Assembly: GCA_947499505.1 (NCBI GenBank)
Contig: CANMOQ010000001.1
Span: 416,037-480,036, forward strand
Length of the DNA: 64,000 nt
Reading direction: 5' to 3'
Origin: an uncultured Erythrobacter sp.
GTDB lineage: Bacteria; Pseudomonadota; Alphaproteobacteria; Sphingomonadales; Sphingomonadaceae
The notes under the pieces were generated by a model, which made no database searches, was not told where the DNA came from, and saw only the letters and a list, made by a program, of their open reading frames with translations. This document shows positions 17,141 to 25,415 of the stretch, piece by piece. A program made the translations under genes and the position numbers. Positions within the stretch are counted from its first letter, which is position 1, and every line of letters begins with the position of its first letter.

Positions 17141-17917
17141 ATGCCGAAAACACCGAATTCCTCAGCGAAATCCGCTCCTAAAGCAAAAAAGAGGCGCGTC
17201 GATCACTTGCTTGCAGAGCGCGGCCTGGCGGAAAGCCGCACGCGCGCTCAGGCGCTGGTGATGGCGGGCGCGGTGTTCGTCGGCGAGCAAAAGGTGACCA
17301 AGCCGGGGCAGCAAATCGCCGAGGATGCGCCGCTTGAGGTGCGCGGGCGCGATCATCCCTGGGTTAGCCGCGGCGGGATCAAGCTGGCGCATGCGATTGA
17401 GCATTTTAGGCTGGATCCCGAAGGCGTAACGGCGATGGATGTCGGATCATCGACGGGCGGATTTACGGACGTGTTGCTGACAAATGGTGCGGCGCATGTT
17501 TTTGCAGTCGACAGCGGGACCAATCAGCTCGCCTGGAAGCTGCGCCAAGACGATCGCGTCACGGTCTATGAACAGACCAGCGCGCGGGTGCTCATGCCGG
17601 ATCATATCACTCAGCCGTTCAGCTGGATCGTGTGCGATGCGAGCTTTATCAGCTTATCGAAGGTGCTGGAGCGGCCGCTGGAACTGGCGACGAAAGAGTG
17701 CCAGCTGGTGGCGCTGATCAAGCCGCAGTTCGAGGTCGCCCGGGCCGAAGTGGGCAAGGGTGGGGTGGTGCGTGATACGGCGCTGCATGCCCGTGTTTGT
17801 GACGAAGTGCGCGACTGGCTGGAACAGGCGGGTTGGCGCATTCAGGGAATTGTGGAAAGCCCAATCACCGGCCCACAAGGCAATGTTGAGTTTCTGGTGA
17901 GCGCTACGCGTTCTTAG
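17141..17917 (+). CDS. tlyA: TlyA family rRNA (cytidine-2'-O)-methyltransferase
   Basis: A 258-residue protein. A lysine-rich start leads into an S4 RNA-binding domain (RVDHLLAERGLAESRTRAQALVMAG split over about residues 18-42), followed by a RrmJ/FtsJ-like methyltransferase domain with AMDVGSSTGGFTDVLL as SAM motif I, CDASFISL as motif IV and LIKPQFE. TlyA methylates cytidines in 16S and/or 23S rRNA and is often annotated as a haemolysin. I chose ATG 17141; an in-frame ATG at 17105 would overlap the divergent lipoprotein start. Confidence 0.92.
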   Translation: MPKTPNSSAKSAPKAKKRRVDHLLAERGLAESRTRAQALVMAGAVFVGEQKVTKPGQQIAEDAPLEVRGRDHPWVSRGGIKLAHAIEHFRLDPEGVTAMDVGSSTGGFTDVLLTNGAAHVFAVDSGTNQLAWKLRQDDRVTVYEQTSARVLMPDHITQPFSWIVCDASFISLSKVLERPLELATKECQLVALIKPQFEVARAEVGKGGVVRDTALHARVCDEVRDWLEQAGWRIQGIVESPITGPQGNVEFLVSATRS

Positions 17918-17918
17918 T

Positions 17919-18034
17919 TCCGCACTCGCATCCGCGAGTGCGATGTCCTCGCTCATGCGATCAAAGATCGCATCGCTGCGGGCGGGCGGTTGCCCTTGCG
18001 GTCAGCTGCGCTGACCGAGCTCCGCGGCCAAGCC
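17919..18034 (+). repeat. Dispersed three-hairpin element, copy D
   Basis: All three stems are perfect here: CGCACTCGC-ATCC-GCGAGTGCG, then ATGCGATC-AAA-GATCGCAT, then GGTCAGC-TGC-GCTGACC. Relative to copy A, both arms of each stem have changed together while the loops ATCC, AAA and TGC are retained. It fills the gap between the convergent tlyA and DUF6969-like genes. Confidence 0.9.
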
Positions 18035-18046
18035 TCCATCCTCTTT

Positions 18047-18703
18047 CTAATCCAGATCGAGCGCTGAAATCTTCTCGTCGAGATCAATCGGTATCACCCC
18101 CAGCACATCCTCACCCGACGCCTTCTCATAAGCGGCATCGCCGTGCTCCGCGACCAATTCGGCCTGCCGTGCATCGCGCTGTTTCAGCAGCTCGGCAATC
18201 TCTTCGCAGTACAGCGCAACCATGGCCGTGACGAAGCGATTGACCAAAACGTCTTCCTTGGTGTCGTCGACGTCATAAAGCGGCAGATGCTCGATCATAT
18301 CGTCCGCGCTGTAGAGAAATTCATTAGTGACGAAGCGGTTGGTTGAGAACCACGCGCGCGGAATGCCAGTGTGCGCAATCGACAGTCCGATAATGTGGGT
18401 CACATGCGCCTTTGCGTCTTCACCCTCGGGCGGCAGGACTTTGACAGTCGTGCCGTCTTTCAACTGAGTGCGGTGCAGGAACAGATGGAAGTGCCCATGT
18501 TCCTCCGGATCGCGGTCGCCCGGGGCGTGAACATGATAATACCAGCGCGATTTGGTCTTGGCATCGCGCGCGTCCTTGTCTGGATAGTGCTGCCAGAACT
18601 TGGCGCCTTCTTCCGGCACTACGCGCAGCATCAGCGGACGCTGCTCGCTGGCCATCTGCGTGATCGTTTCAATAACGGTGAGCGCGGCTTCTTCAGGTGT
18701 CAT
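18047..18703 (-). CDS. DUF6969-like conserved protein
   Basis: A 218-residue soluble protein. Landmarks are FWQHYPDKD, a tyrosine/histidine-rich RWYYHVHAPGDRDPEEHGHFHLF segment (about residues 53-75) and HIIGLSIAHTGIPRAWFSTNRFVTNE. The EHGHFHLF cluster suggests metal binding, but no reaction is known to me. The similarity to DUF6969 is from memory of the family pattern and should be treated as moderate. A terminator from the next gene upstream separates their transcription. Confidence 0.75.
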   Translation of the reverse strand: MTPEEAALTVIETITQMASEQRPLMLRVVPEEGAKFWQHYPDKDARDAKTKSRWYYHVHAPGDRDPEEHGHFHLFLHRTQLKDGTTVKVLPPEGEDAKAHVTHIIGLSIAHTGIPRAWFSTNRFVTNEFLYSADDMIEHLPLYDVDDTKEDVLVNRFVTAMVALYCEEIAELLKQRDARQAELVAEHGDAAYEKASGEDVLGVIPIDLDEKISALDLD

Positions 18704-18713
18704 AAGCTGTGTC

Positions 18714-18755
18714 TAAAAAACAAAGAGGCCGGCGACAACCACGTTGTCACCGGCC
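18714..18755 (-). terminator. Intrinsic terminator of the Cys/Ala-rich lipoprotein gene
   Basis: GGCCGGCGACAAC at 18727-18739 pairs with GTTGTCACCGGCC at 18743-18755 (one mismatch in 13) around a CAC loop. On the minus strand it is followed by TCTTTG and six Ts (A-run 18715-18720). It ends the leftward transcript of the gene at 18799-19062. Confidence 0.8.
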
Positions 18756-18798
18756 CACATTGTTGAGCAAAACTTGGGTTTAGCTTTGCTTAGCTGAA

Positions 18799-19062
18799 TT
18801 ATTCAGCAGCGGCACAGCATGCAGCTGCACAGCATGATGCGGCACAGCAAGCAGCTGCACAGCAACCATCAGCTGCACAAGCAACTTCTTCAGCCGCTTC
18901 GCAAGCAGCTTCAGCAACTTCCTCAGCTGCTTCGCATGCGCTCACTGATGTTTCGTCAGCAGCAGTTTCTGCAGCTTCTTCAGCAGGTGCTGAACATGCA
19001 GCAGCAGCGATTGAAAGGCCGCCAGCGATCGCCATCATCGATGCGAGTTTGGTCTTTTGCAT
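18799..19062 (-). CDS. Small Cys/Ala/Glu-rich lipoprotein with CCAAX repeats
   Basis: An 87-residue secreted protein. A signal peptide of about 22 residues ends in the lipobox AAAAC. An acidic Ala/Glu-rich stretch with regularly spaced single cysteines (ACEAAEEVA units) follows, then a tail of four tandem five-residue repeats, CC-A-A-A/S. There are twelve cysteines in all. The DNA under the tail is a 15-base tandem repeat (about 18802-18862). Paired cysteines on such a scaffold suggest metal binding or disulfide cross-linking at the cell surface; I know no named family. It has its own terminator and is monocistronic. Confidence 0.7.
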   Translation of the reverse strand: MQKTKLASMMAIAGGLSIAAAACSAPAEEAAETAADETSVSACEAAEEVAEAACEAAEEVACAADGCCAAACCAASCCAAACCAAAE

Positions 19063-19369
19063 AGAAATTTTACCTCATTGGGTTGAGCGCCCCACTCCAA
19101 CGTTCCTCACCGTCGTGCGCTCAAGAATCACGGCAAGAATGTGGCAGGCCTAGCAGATGCATTGAAAGTGGCCCAATGGTTTTGTTGATAATTTGGTAAT
19201 AAATTGCGCTGAGCTGCGTTTCTTCCCCGACGATCTAACGTTTCTGCGGCCGGGCGTGATTGGCGCGCGGCATGGCGATGTGTATTCCGGCTGGCTCTGA
19301 TCGCACCCGCGAATCGCGCCGTATTCTGTCCGAATTATGGCCGTTTGCGCGGCTCTCTCGAGGATGGAT
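19063..19369. other. Intergenic region between the Cys-rich lipoprotein gene and tspO
   Basis: These 307 bases separate divergent genes and must hold both promoters. The stretch around 19165-19205 is AT-richer than its surroundings. I see no convincing small gene, RNA or repeat element here, and no clear promoter boxes. Confidence 0.4.
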
Positions 19370-19918
19370 ATGAGTTTTCTCGCTTCCAAAGCGCAATTGC
19401 GGGCCAGTTTGCTGCGCTGGACTTTGTTTCTGGTGCCCTTGATCGTTTTGCTGGGTTTCGTCGCTGGCCAGTTGGGCAGCCCGAACACGGCTTGGTTCCA
19501 AGGCCTGACCAAGCCGAGCATTTTCCCGCCGCCTGCCGCATTCGGCATCGTCTGGACCATCCTCTACATAATGATTGGCTTTGCCTTGGCCTTGGTCGTC
19601 AGCTCTTGGGGAGCTTATGGCAGGGGGCTCGCGGTCGGCCTGTTCGCGGTGCATTTCGTGCTCAATCTGGCGTGGACACCGACGTTTTTCGGCGCTCAGA
19701 ATATCGTCGGCGGACTTATCGTGCTCAGCCTAGTATGCGTGACGCTGCTAGCCGTGATCTGGGCGTTTTACCGGGTTCGGAAACTCGCGGCTTTGCTGCT
19801 GCTGCCTTATCTCGCCTGGGTGATATTCGCGACCGTTCTCAACTATCAATTCATGGTGGAGAACCCGGACGGTGGGACATCGGGCGAAGGCGCCGCGGCC
19901 CAGCGGATTGAGTTGTAA
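19370..19918 (+). CDS. tspO: TspO/MBR family tryptophan-rich sensory protein
   Basis: A 182-residue membrane protein with five predicted helices and the family motifs: WFQGLTKPSIFPPPAAFGIVW (split at WFQGL), LYIMIGFALALV, and NLAWTPTFF. TspO binds porphyrins and, in purple bacteria, modulates pigment and stress gene expression. ATG 19370 is preceded at six bases by GAGG and gives a normal N-terminus; in-frame starts at 19337 and 19364 are less likely. The extended N-terminal part and last 15 residues are not conserved. Confidence 0.9.
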   Translation: MSFLASKAQLRASLLRWTLFLVPLIVLLGFVAGQLGSPNTAWFQGLTKPSIFPPPAAFGIVWTILYIMIGFALALVVSSWGAYGRGLAVGLFAVHFVLNLAWTPTFFGAQNIVGGLIVLSLVCVTLLAVIWAFYRVRKLAALLLLPYLAWVIFATVLNYQFMVENPDGGTSGEGAAAQRIEL

Positions 19919-19928
19919 GCATTTGATT

Positions 19929-20040
19929 TCCGCACGCCATCCGGCGCGCGATATCCTCGCTCACGCGATCAAAGATCGCATCGCTGCGGGCGGGCATGCG
20001 CTCTTGCGGCTGCTGCGCAGCCGAGCTCCGCGACCAAGCT
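19929..20040 (+). repeat. Dispersed three-hairpin element, copy E
   Basis: Stem 1 varies as CGCACGCC-ATCC-GGCGCGCG, and stem 2 is ACGCGATC-AAA-GATCGCAT with one wobble position. Stem 3 is CGGCTGC-TGC-GCAGCCG, perfect but with a sequence unlike copies A or D. It lies between tspO and ubiK, both on the plus strand. Confidence 0.88.
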
Positions 20041-20095
20041 AGACAACTTCACTCTAACTCTAGACAAATCCCGCTCGCTTCACCATTTACACTTC

Positions 20096-20347
20096 ATGCA
20101 AAGTGAAAACCCGATCATCGCCGACTTCGTCAAGCTCGCAAACAGCGCCGCTGGCACAATGGCCGGCATGACGCGCGAGGCTCGCGAGGGCGCGCGTGAG
20201 AAAATGCGCGAAGCCTTGGGCGGTGTCGATTTCGTGAGCCGCGAAGAGTTTGAGACAGTCAAACTGATGGCGCAAAAGGCACGCGAGCAGAACGAAGCGC
20301 TCGAGGCGCGGATCAAGCAACTCGAAGCCAAGCTCTCCAAGAAGTAA
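20096..20347 (+). CDS. UbiK (YqiC/BMFP) family accessory protein
   Basis: An 83-residue protein with an amphipathic N-terminus (NPIIADFVKLANSAAGTMAGM) and a C-terminal coiled coil starting at the DFVSREEFETVKLMAQKAR segment, the hallmark of the BMFP domain. UbiK in E. coli binds lipids and helps ubiquinone synthesis by interacting with UbiJ; some relatives are described as membrane-fusogenic. Membrane-associated trimer formation is likely. The gene stands alone, with repeat E upstream. Confidence 0.88.
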   Translation: MQSENPIIADFVKLANSAAGTMAGMTREAREGAREKMREALGGVDFVSREEFETVKLMAQKAREQNEALEARIKQLEAKLSKK

Positions 20348-20436
20348 TCTGCCAAAAATACCGGCCACGGCGGGATTGCAAGCCTGCGGCGTTCCTTTAG
20401 GTTCGCGTGCAATTACTCCGTTATGAAAGGCCGTCC

Positions 20437-22428
20437 ATGCTTCGCGCATCCCTCCTTGCCGCCACTGGTTTAATTGCCCTCTTGCCCACCGCCGTCTTGG
20501 CGCAAGACGCAGAGGAAAGTTTCGGCGGCGCTAAGGGCGCAGACCTCTCTATCGAAGCGATGGAACCTGACGGCAGTGATGTGTCGATTGGCCGTGCGGG
20601 AGAGCATCCGGCGGACATTGCGCGCTATCTGCTCGCAAATGGTCCGGGGGCAGCGAACCTCTCGCCCGATGGCGAAACAATCGCCTTCAGTTGGGATGTG
20701 ACCGGACAATCGGAATTGTGGGTGATGCCCGTCAGCGGTGGCGTGCCCAAGCAAGTGACCTTCAAAACCGGGGTGAGCGCGCCGGTGTGGACGCCCGATG
20801 GATCACGCCTGTTCTATGCCGCCGACCGCGATGGCAATGAGCAGCCGGGCTATTTCACCATCACCCCAGACGGGAAAGAAGAGACCGAAATTCTGCCAGC
20901 GGCGCGCGGCGATTTTCGCGTGTTCGGTGATTTTGCAAGCGATGGCAGCTTTGTCTACGCCTCCACCGCGCGCGGCGCGGGTGTGTTTGACATTTATCGC
21001 GGCACTTTGTCTGGCGAGAGCGAACTGATTGTCGAGAGCGAATCGGGCCTGATCCCGCAATCCATCTCGCCCGATGGGAAATACGCCATCGTCACCGAAA
21101 CGGTGGGCGAGGATGCCGACAACCTCTATCTGCTCGATCTCGCGACTAAGGAAATGACCACCATCTCCAAGCCGCCGGTCGATGACCGCGCTAGCCACAC
21201 TATCGGCGGGTTTGAATGGGGCGAGAATTCAGAAGCAATCTATTTTTCGACCAATCTGGGCCGTGAATATTCCGCTCTGTCGCGCTATGATCTGGATGAG
21301 GAGGATATCAAAACCGCCTTTCGCCCGAAAGCCGACGTCGAGAATGTTGAGCTTTGCGGGCCCGGCGGCAGCGTCATCGCCTACACCGAAAACCACAACG
21401 GGTTCGACCGGCTATTCATACGGAGCAAAGACGAAGGGCTCCAGATGACCGTGCCCAAATTGCCCGATGGCAATTACGCGCTTGATTGCGAGGGCGGGGC
21501 CGATCCCAAGCTGATGGTGCGGGTCAATGGCTGGCAGACGCCGGGCGAACTCTGGATGGTGGATCCGCTGGAAGGGACGGCGGAAAAGGTGATGGAGGCC
21601 AACCTCGCTGGGCTTGATCCGGCTCGGCTGATTTGCCCGAAGGTCGTCCGTTATGAGGCCCGCGATGGCCTGGAATTGCAGGGGCTGCTTTATCTGCCAG
21701 AGGGCGCGGGCACGGGCGAAAACGCGCCGCCGGTCGTCTTTTCCGTCCATGGCGGCCCAACGGCTCAATCGCAGGCAACCTTTGATGCGGTTGCGCAATA
21801 TCATGTCGCGCGCGGTGTTGCCGTGTTTGAGCCCAATGTGCGCGGCTCTACCGGGCTAGGGCGGACTTACACGACGCTGGACGATCGCGAGAACCGCTTG
21901 GATTCGGTGCGCGATCTGGTTGATTTGAAGAACGCTTTGGCCGCCGATGGCTTGATCGATGGCGACCGGGCGGCGGTGATGGGCGGCTCTTACGGAGGCT
22001 ATGCCGTCAATGCGGTGCTGGCCGAATATCCGGGCGAATTTGCCGCCGGGGTCTCGCTGTTCGGGGTGGCGGATTGGGTAACCGCGCTGGAGATTGCCTC
22101 GCCCGCGCTCAAGGCCTCTGACAAAATCGAATATGGCGATATCGAAGAGGAGCGTTGGCGCGAATACTACACGGTGAACTCGCCGATCCGCAAAGCCGAT
22201 CAGATCAATGTGCCGGTGCTCTATTCGCACGGCGTGATGGACCCCCGGATCGACATCATGGAGACCGAAACCATGGTGAAGACCCTGCGCGCGAACGGTG
22301 TGCCAGCGCCCTTCATCCGCATTCCTGACGAAGGGCATGGCTGGCGCAAACTCGGCAATCAGCTGTTTTATTTCCGCAAGCAGGCGGAGTTTATCGAAGA
22401 GCATCTGGGGCTGAGCGAGGAGCAGTGA
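20437..22428 (+). CDS. S9 family peptidase (prolyl oligopeptidase type), secreted
   Basis: A 663-residue exported serine peptidase. It has a signal peptide (LLAATGLIALLPTAVLAQ), an N-terminal beta-propeller of about 380 residues with repeated SPDG-like blades, and a C-terminal alpha/beta hydrolase domain. The nucleophile is Ser518 in GGSYGGY, with Asp in GVMDPRID and His in DEGHGWRK completing the triad. Such enzymes release dipeptides or cleave short acylated peptides in the periplasm. ATG 20437 is used since it places the signal peptide at the terminus; AAAGG precedes it. Confidence 0.9.
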   Translation: MLRASLLAATGLIALLPTAVLAQDAEESFGGAKGADLSIEAMEPDGSDVSIGRAGEHPADIARYLLANGPGAANLSPDGETIAFSWDVTGQSELWVMPVSGGVPKQVTFKTGVSAPVWTPDGSRLFYAADRDGNEQPGYFTITPDGKEETEILPAARGDFRVFGDFASDGSFVYASTARGAGVFDIYRGTLSGESELIVESESGLIPQSISPDGKYAIVTETVGEDADNLYLLDLATKEMTTISKPPVDDRASHTIGGFEWGENSEAIYFSTNLGREYSALSRYDLDEEDIKTAFRPKADVENVELCGPGGSVIAYTENHNGFDRLFIRSKDEGLQMTVPKLPDGNYALDCEGGADPKLMVRVNGWQTPGELWMVDPLEGTAEKVMEANLAGLDPARLICPKVVRYEARDGLELQGLLYLPEGAGTGENAPPVVFSVHGGPTAQSQATFDAVAQYHVARGVAVFEPNVRGSTGLGRTYTTLDDRENRLDSVRDLVDLKNALAADGLIDGDRAAVMGGSYGGYAVNAVLAEYPGEFAAGVSLFGVADWVTALEIASPALKASDKIEYGDIEEERWREYYTVNSPIRKADQINVPVLYSHGVMDPRIDIMETETMVKTLRANGVPAPFIRIPDEGHGWRKLGNQLFYFRKQAEFIEEHLGLSEEQ

Positions 22429-22456
22429 CGCCCCGCGCGCCGCACCGTAGACTGCC

Positions 22457-23059
22457 ATGAACATCAGAGCGCCTGCCATCCTTGTCGCCTCGCGCGCTCA
22501 TGGGGAAAGCGCCGCGATTGCGCGCATGCTGACCGAGGAGCACGGGCTCGTCGCAGGCTATGTCGCGGGCGGGCGCGGGCGGCGGCTGCGCCCGGTGATG
22601 ATACCCGGCAATTCGATAGAGGCGGAGCTGCGCTCCAAATCGGACAGTCAATTGCCGTTTGCGCGGATCGAGCTGTCGGAAAGCCGCGGGCCGTGGATGA
22701 CCGAGCCGCTGCCAGCCGCCGCGATCACATGGGTTTGCGCGCTGACGGCGACCGCCCTGCCAGAGCGCAATCCCTATCCCAGCCTCTATCAAGCGCTCAA
22801 TGCGCTGCTCGGCGCGATTTGCCATGCGCCCTCGGCGCGTGGATGGCTCTCCGTGCTGGTCACGTACGAGGCGATGTTGCTGCGCGAGCTGGGGTACGGC
22901 GGCGGAAAGCCTGATCCAAACGGCGATTTGGCCGAGCAAATGGCGCAATTTAAGGCGCTTGAGGCCCCGCTTGCGCGATACGTGCTTGCCGAGCGTGATC
23001 GCGATGTTATGGCCGCGCGAACGCTGCTCACAGAGCGGTTGGCCCGGATGATGACGTGA
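22457..23059 (+). CDS. recO: DNA repair protein RecO
   Basis: A 200-residue protein with an N-terminal OB fold (APAILVASRAHGESAAIARMLTEEHGL split over residues 5-32, then GYVAGGRGR and MIPGNSIEAELRS) and a helical C-terminal domain. RecO anneals SSB-covered DNA and with RecR loads RecA at gaps. It is shorter than the E. coli protein, and the C-terminal zinc-binding cysteines of some homologues are not seen. It lies 28 bases after the S9 peptidase and 10 before leuB. Confidence 0.88.
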   Translation: MNIRAPAILVASRAHGESAAIARMLTEEHGLVAGYVAGGRGRRLRPVMIPGNSIEAELRSKSDSQLPFARIELSESRGPWMTEPLPAAAITWVCALTATALPERNPYPSLYQALNALLGAICHAPSARGWLSVLVTYEAMLLRELGYGGGKPDPNGDLAEQMAQFKALEAPLARYVLAERDRDVMAARTLLTERLARMMT

Positions 23060-23069
23060 AAGTTTGCTC

Positions 23070-24143
23070 ATGAAGATCGCAGTTTTGCCCGGTGATGGGA
23101 TTGGCCCAGAGGTGACCAAAGAGGCCTTGCGCGTGCTCGATGCGCTCTCGCTGCCCGGCCTTACCCTGTTTGAGGGTGATATTGGCGCGATCGCTTATAA
23201 GCGGCACGGCCATCCTCTGCCCGCAGAGACGCTGGAGATGGCCCGCGCCGCCGATGCGGTGCTGTTTGGCGCGGTGGGTGATCCCTCGTGCGACACTCTG
23301 GAGCGGCATTTGCGCCCGGAGCAAGCGATCCTGGGCCTGCGCAAGGAGCTTGATCTGTTTGCCAATCTCCGCCCGGCCAAGGTGTTTGACGGGCTGGAGG
23401 AGCTTTCTCCGCTCGCGCCGGAGCAAGCGGCGGGTTTTGACCTGTTGATCGTTCGCGAGCTGACCGGCGATGTTTACTTCGGCGACAAGGGCGAGCGCGT
23501 GAACGATGCGGGCGAGCGCGAGGGGTGGGACATGATGTCTTACTCCGTCAGCGAGGTTCGCCGGATCGCGGCCATCGCCTGGAACGCGGCCAAGGCGCGC
23601 GGCGGCCGCGTGACCAGCGTCGACAAGGCCAATGTGCTGGAAACCAGCCGCATTTGGCGCGAAACCGTGCTGGAATATGCCGCTGAGCAGGGCGCCAAAG
23701 ACGCAGGCAGCATCGCGCTCGATCACATGTATGTCGACAACGCCGCGATGCAGCTTGTCACCGGGCCATCGCAATTTGACGTGATCGTCACCGGCAATCT
23801 GTTCGGCGACATTCTGTCCGACCTCGCCAGCGCGGCGGTCGGCTCAATCGGCCTGTTGCCCAGCGCCTCCATGGGCTCACGCGAAACCGAACACGGCACG
23901 TTCGGCCTGTACGAGCCGATCCACGGCAGCGCGCCCGACATTGCCGGGCAGGGGAACGCCAATCCGATGGCGACGGTCCTGTCGGCGGCAATGATGCTGC
24001 GCCATTCCTTCGGGCTGGAGGCAGAGGCGGCGCGGATTGAGGCGGCGGTCGCAAAAGCGCTGGCCGATGGCATTCGCGGCGGCGATTTGGGCGGCTCACA
24101 CGGCTGCGAGGCGATTGGCAGCGCGATTATCGAGCGGCTTTGA
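23070..24143 (+). CDS. leuB: 3-isopropylmalate dehydrogenase
   Basis: A 357-residue NAD-dependent decarboxylating dehydrogenase of leucine synthesis. It has MKIAVLPGDGIGPEV at the N-terminus, LRPEQAILGLRKEL substrate-binding arginines, RELTGDVYFGDKG, the metal-binding GNLFGDILSDLASA and the NAD-binding YEPIHGSAPDIAGQG. ATG 23070 is used and not the in-frame TTG at 23064. Gaps of 10 and 21 bases place it in a run recO-leuB-glycosyltransferase. Confidence 0.96.
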   Translation: MKIAVLPGDGIGPEVTKEALRVLDALSLPGLTLFEGDIGAIAYKRHGHPLPAETLEMARAADAVLFGAVGDPSCDTLERHLRPEQAILGLRKELDLFANLRPAKVFDGLEELSPLAPEQAAGFDLLIVRELTGDVYFGDKGERVNDAGEREGWDMMSYSVSEVRRIAAIAWNAAKARGGRVTSVDKANVLETSRIWRETVLEYAAEQGAKDAGSIALDHMYVDNAAMQLVTGPSQFDVIVTGNLFGDILSDLASAAVGSIGLLPSASMGSRETEHGTFGLYEPIHGSAPDIAGQGNANPMATVLSAAMMLRHSFGLEAEAARIEAAVAKALADGIRGGDLGGSHGCEAIGSAIIERL

Positions 24144-24164
24144 GCGCCAGGGGCTGCATGCACA

Positions 24165-25274
24165 ATGACGGCCGGGCTTGAACTTGCGATTATCCTGCCG
24201 ACGCTGAACGAGCGGGGCAATCTGGCGCCCTTGGTTGAGCGCATTGATGCCGCGCTGACCCCGATATTGGGCGCGAACGGCTGGGAAGTGCTGATTATCG
24301 ACGATAACAGCGCCGATGGCACAGCGGATGAGGCCCGCGCGATTGCGCTTGGCGATGCTCGGGTGCGCGTGATCCAGCGGATTGGCCGGCGGGGCCTAGC
24401 TAGCGCGGCGATTGAGGGGTTTTGCGCTACCGCCGCGCCGTTCGTCGCGGTGATGGACGCTGATCACCAACACGACCCGGAATTGCTCGGGAGCATGCTG
24501 GATGCGGTGCGCCGCGAGGAGGCCGACGTAGCAGTCGCTTCACGTTTTGCTCCCGGTGCCAGCACACAGGACTGGGCGGCGCCAGAGCGAGAGCGGCTGT
24601 CCAGCTTTGCCAATGCGATGGCGCGGCGTCTCACCGGGGCGGATCTGACCGATCCGATGAGCGGCTATTTCCTGCTCCGCAGTGAGGCGGCGCGTTCGCT
24701 AGTCCCGCGGCTGTCCGGGATTGGATTCAAAATTCTGCTCGACCTGCTGGCGACCTCTGGCAAGGCACTGAGTGTAAAGGAGTTTCCGCTCAAATTCGCC
24801 AAACGCCGCGAGGGCGAAAGCAAGCTTGATCGCGCGATCCTGTTCGACTTTTTGGCCGGTCTTTATGACAAGACACTGGGCCGTGTAATCCCAACCCGCT
24901 TCGCGCTGTTCGGCACGGTCGGGGCGCTGGGCGTGATCGTGCATATGGCGGTGCTGGCGCTGTTGCTGCTGTGGCTGGAAGAGGCCTTCACCATCGCGCA
25001 AGCGGGCGCTGTTTTCGCGGCGATGAGCTTCAATTTCTGGCTCAACAATTGGCTGACCTACCGCGATCAGCGGCTGCGCGGGCCGGGCGCGGTGCTGCGC
25101 GGCTGGCTTGGCTTTTGTGCGACCTGCGCAGTGGGTGCCTTTGCCAATGTCGCGGTGGCGACGCTGCTGGAAAGTCAGGGCATTTATTGGGCGCTGGCCG
25201 CGCTCGCAGGGATCCTGATCGGATCGGTATGGAATTACGCGCTATCCAGCCGGTTCGTCTGGGGAAGGTATTGA
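24165..25274 (+). CDS. GT2 polyprenol-phosphate glycosyltransferase fused to a GtrA-like membrane domain
   Basis: A 369-residue two-domain protein. Residues 1 to about 235 are a DPM1-like GT-A glycosyltransferase with ILPTLNERGN, IDDNSADGTADEA and the metal/nucleotide-sugar motif DADHQHDPE. Residues 240-369 form a four-helix GtrA-like domain (RFALFGTVGALGVIVHM at its start, FWLNNWLTYRD inside). It should transfer a sugar to a polyprenyl phosphate at the cytoplasmic face and may help flip it. The convergent gene beyond repeat F is a PMT-type glycosyltransferase that could use the lipid-linked sugar. Confidence 0.9.
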   Translation: MTAGLELAIILPTLNERGNLAPLVERIDAALTPILGANGWEVLIIDDNSADGTADEARAIALGDARVRVIQRIGRRGLASAAIEGFCATAAPFVAVMDADHQHDPELLGSMLDAVRREEADVAVASRFAPGASTQDWAAPERERLSSFANAMARRLTGADLTDPMSGYFLLRSEAARSLVPRLSGIGFKILLDLLATSGKALSVKEFPLKFAKRREGESKLDRAILFDFLAGLYDKTLGRVIPTRFALFGTVGALGVIVHMAVLALLLLWLEEAFTIAQAGAVFAAMSFNFWLNNWLTYRDQRLRGPGAVLRGWLGFCATCAVGAFANVAVATLLESQGIYWALAALAGILIGSVWNYALSSRFVWGRY

Positions 25275-25288
25275 AGTGATTTTTTGTT

Positions 25289-25402
25289 CCGGACGCCCAT
25301 CCGGGCGCGCGATTTCCTCGCTCATGCGCTCAAAGATCGCGTCGCTGCGGGCGGGCGGTCGCCCTTGCGGTTGCTGCGCAGCCGTGCTCCGCGACCAAGC
25401 CG
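25289..25402 (+). repeat. Dispersed three-hairpin element, copy F
   Basis: Stem 1 is CGCCC-ATCC-GGGCG, again a different stem around the same loop. Stem 2 (ATGCGCTC-AAA-GATCGCGT) is imperfect. Stem 3 is CGGTTGC-TGC-GCAGCCG with one wobble. It separates two convergent glycosyltransferase genes. Confidence 0.88.
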
Positions 25403-25415
25403 CTTAGCTTACCTA

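Noticed and set aside
17919..18034. Dispersed repeats as ordinary intrinsic terminators
   Set aside because: No stem is followed by a T-run in the right direction; the T-rich or A-rich edge lies on the wrong side of stem 1.
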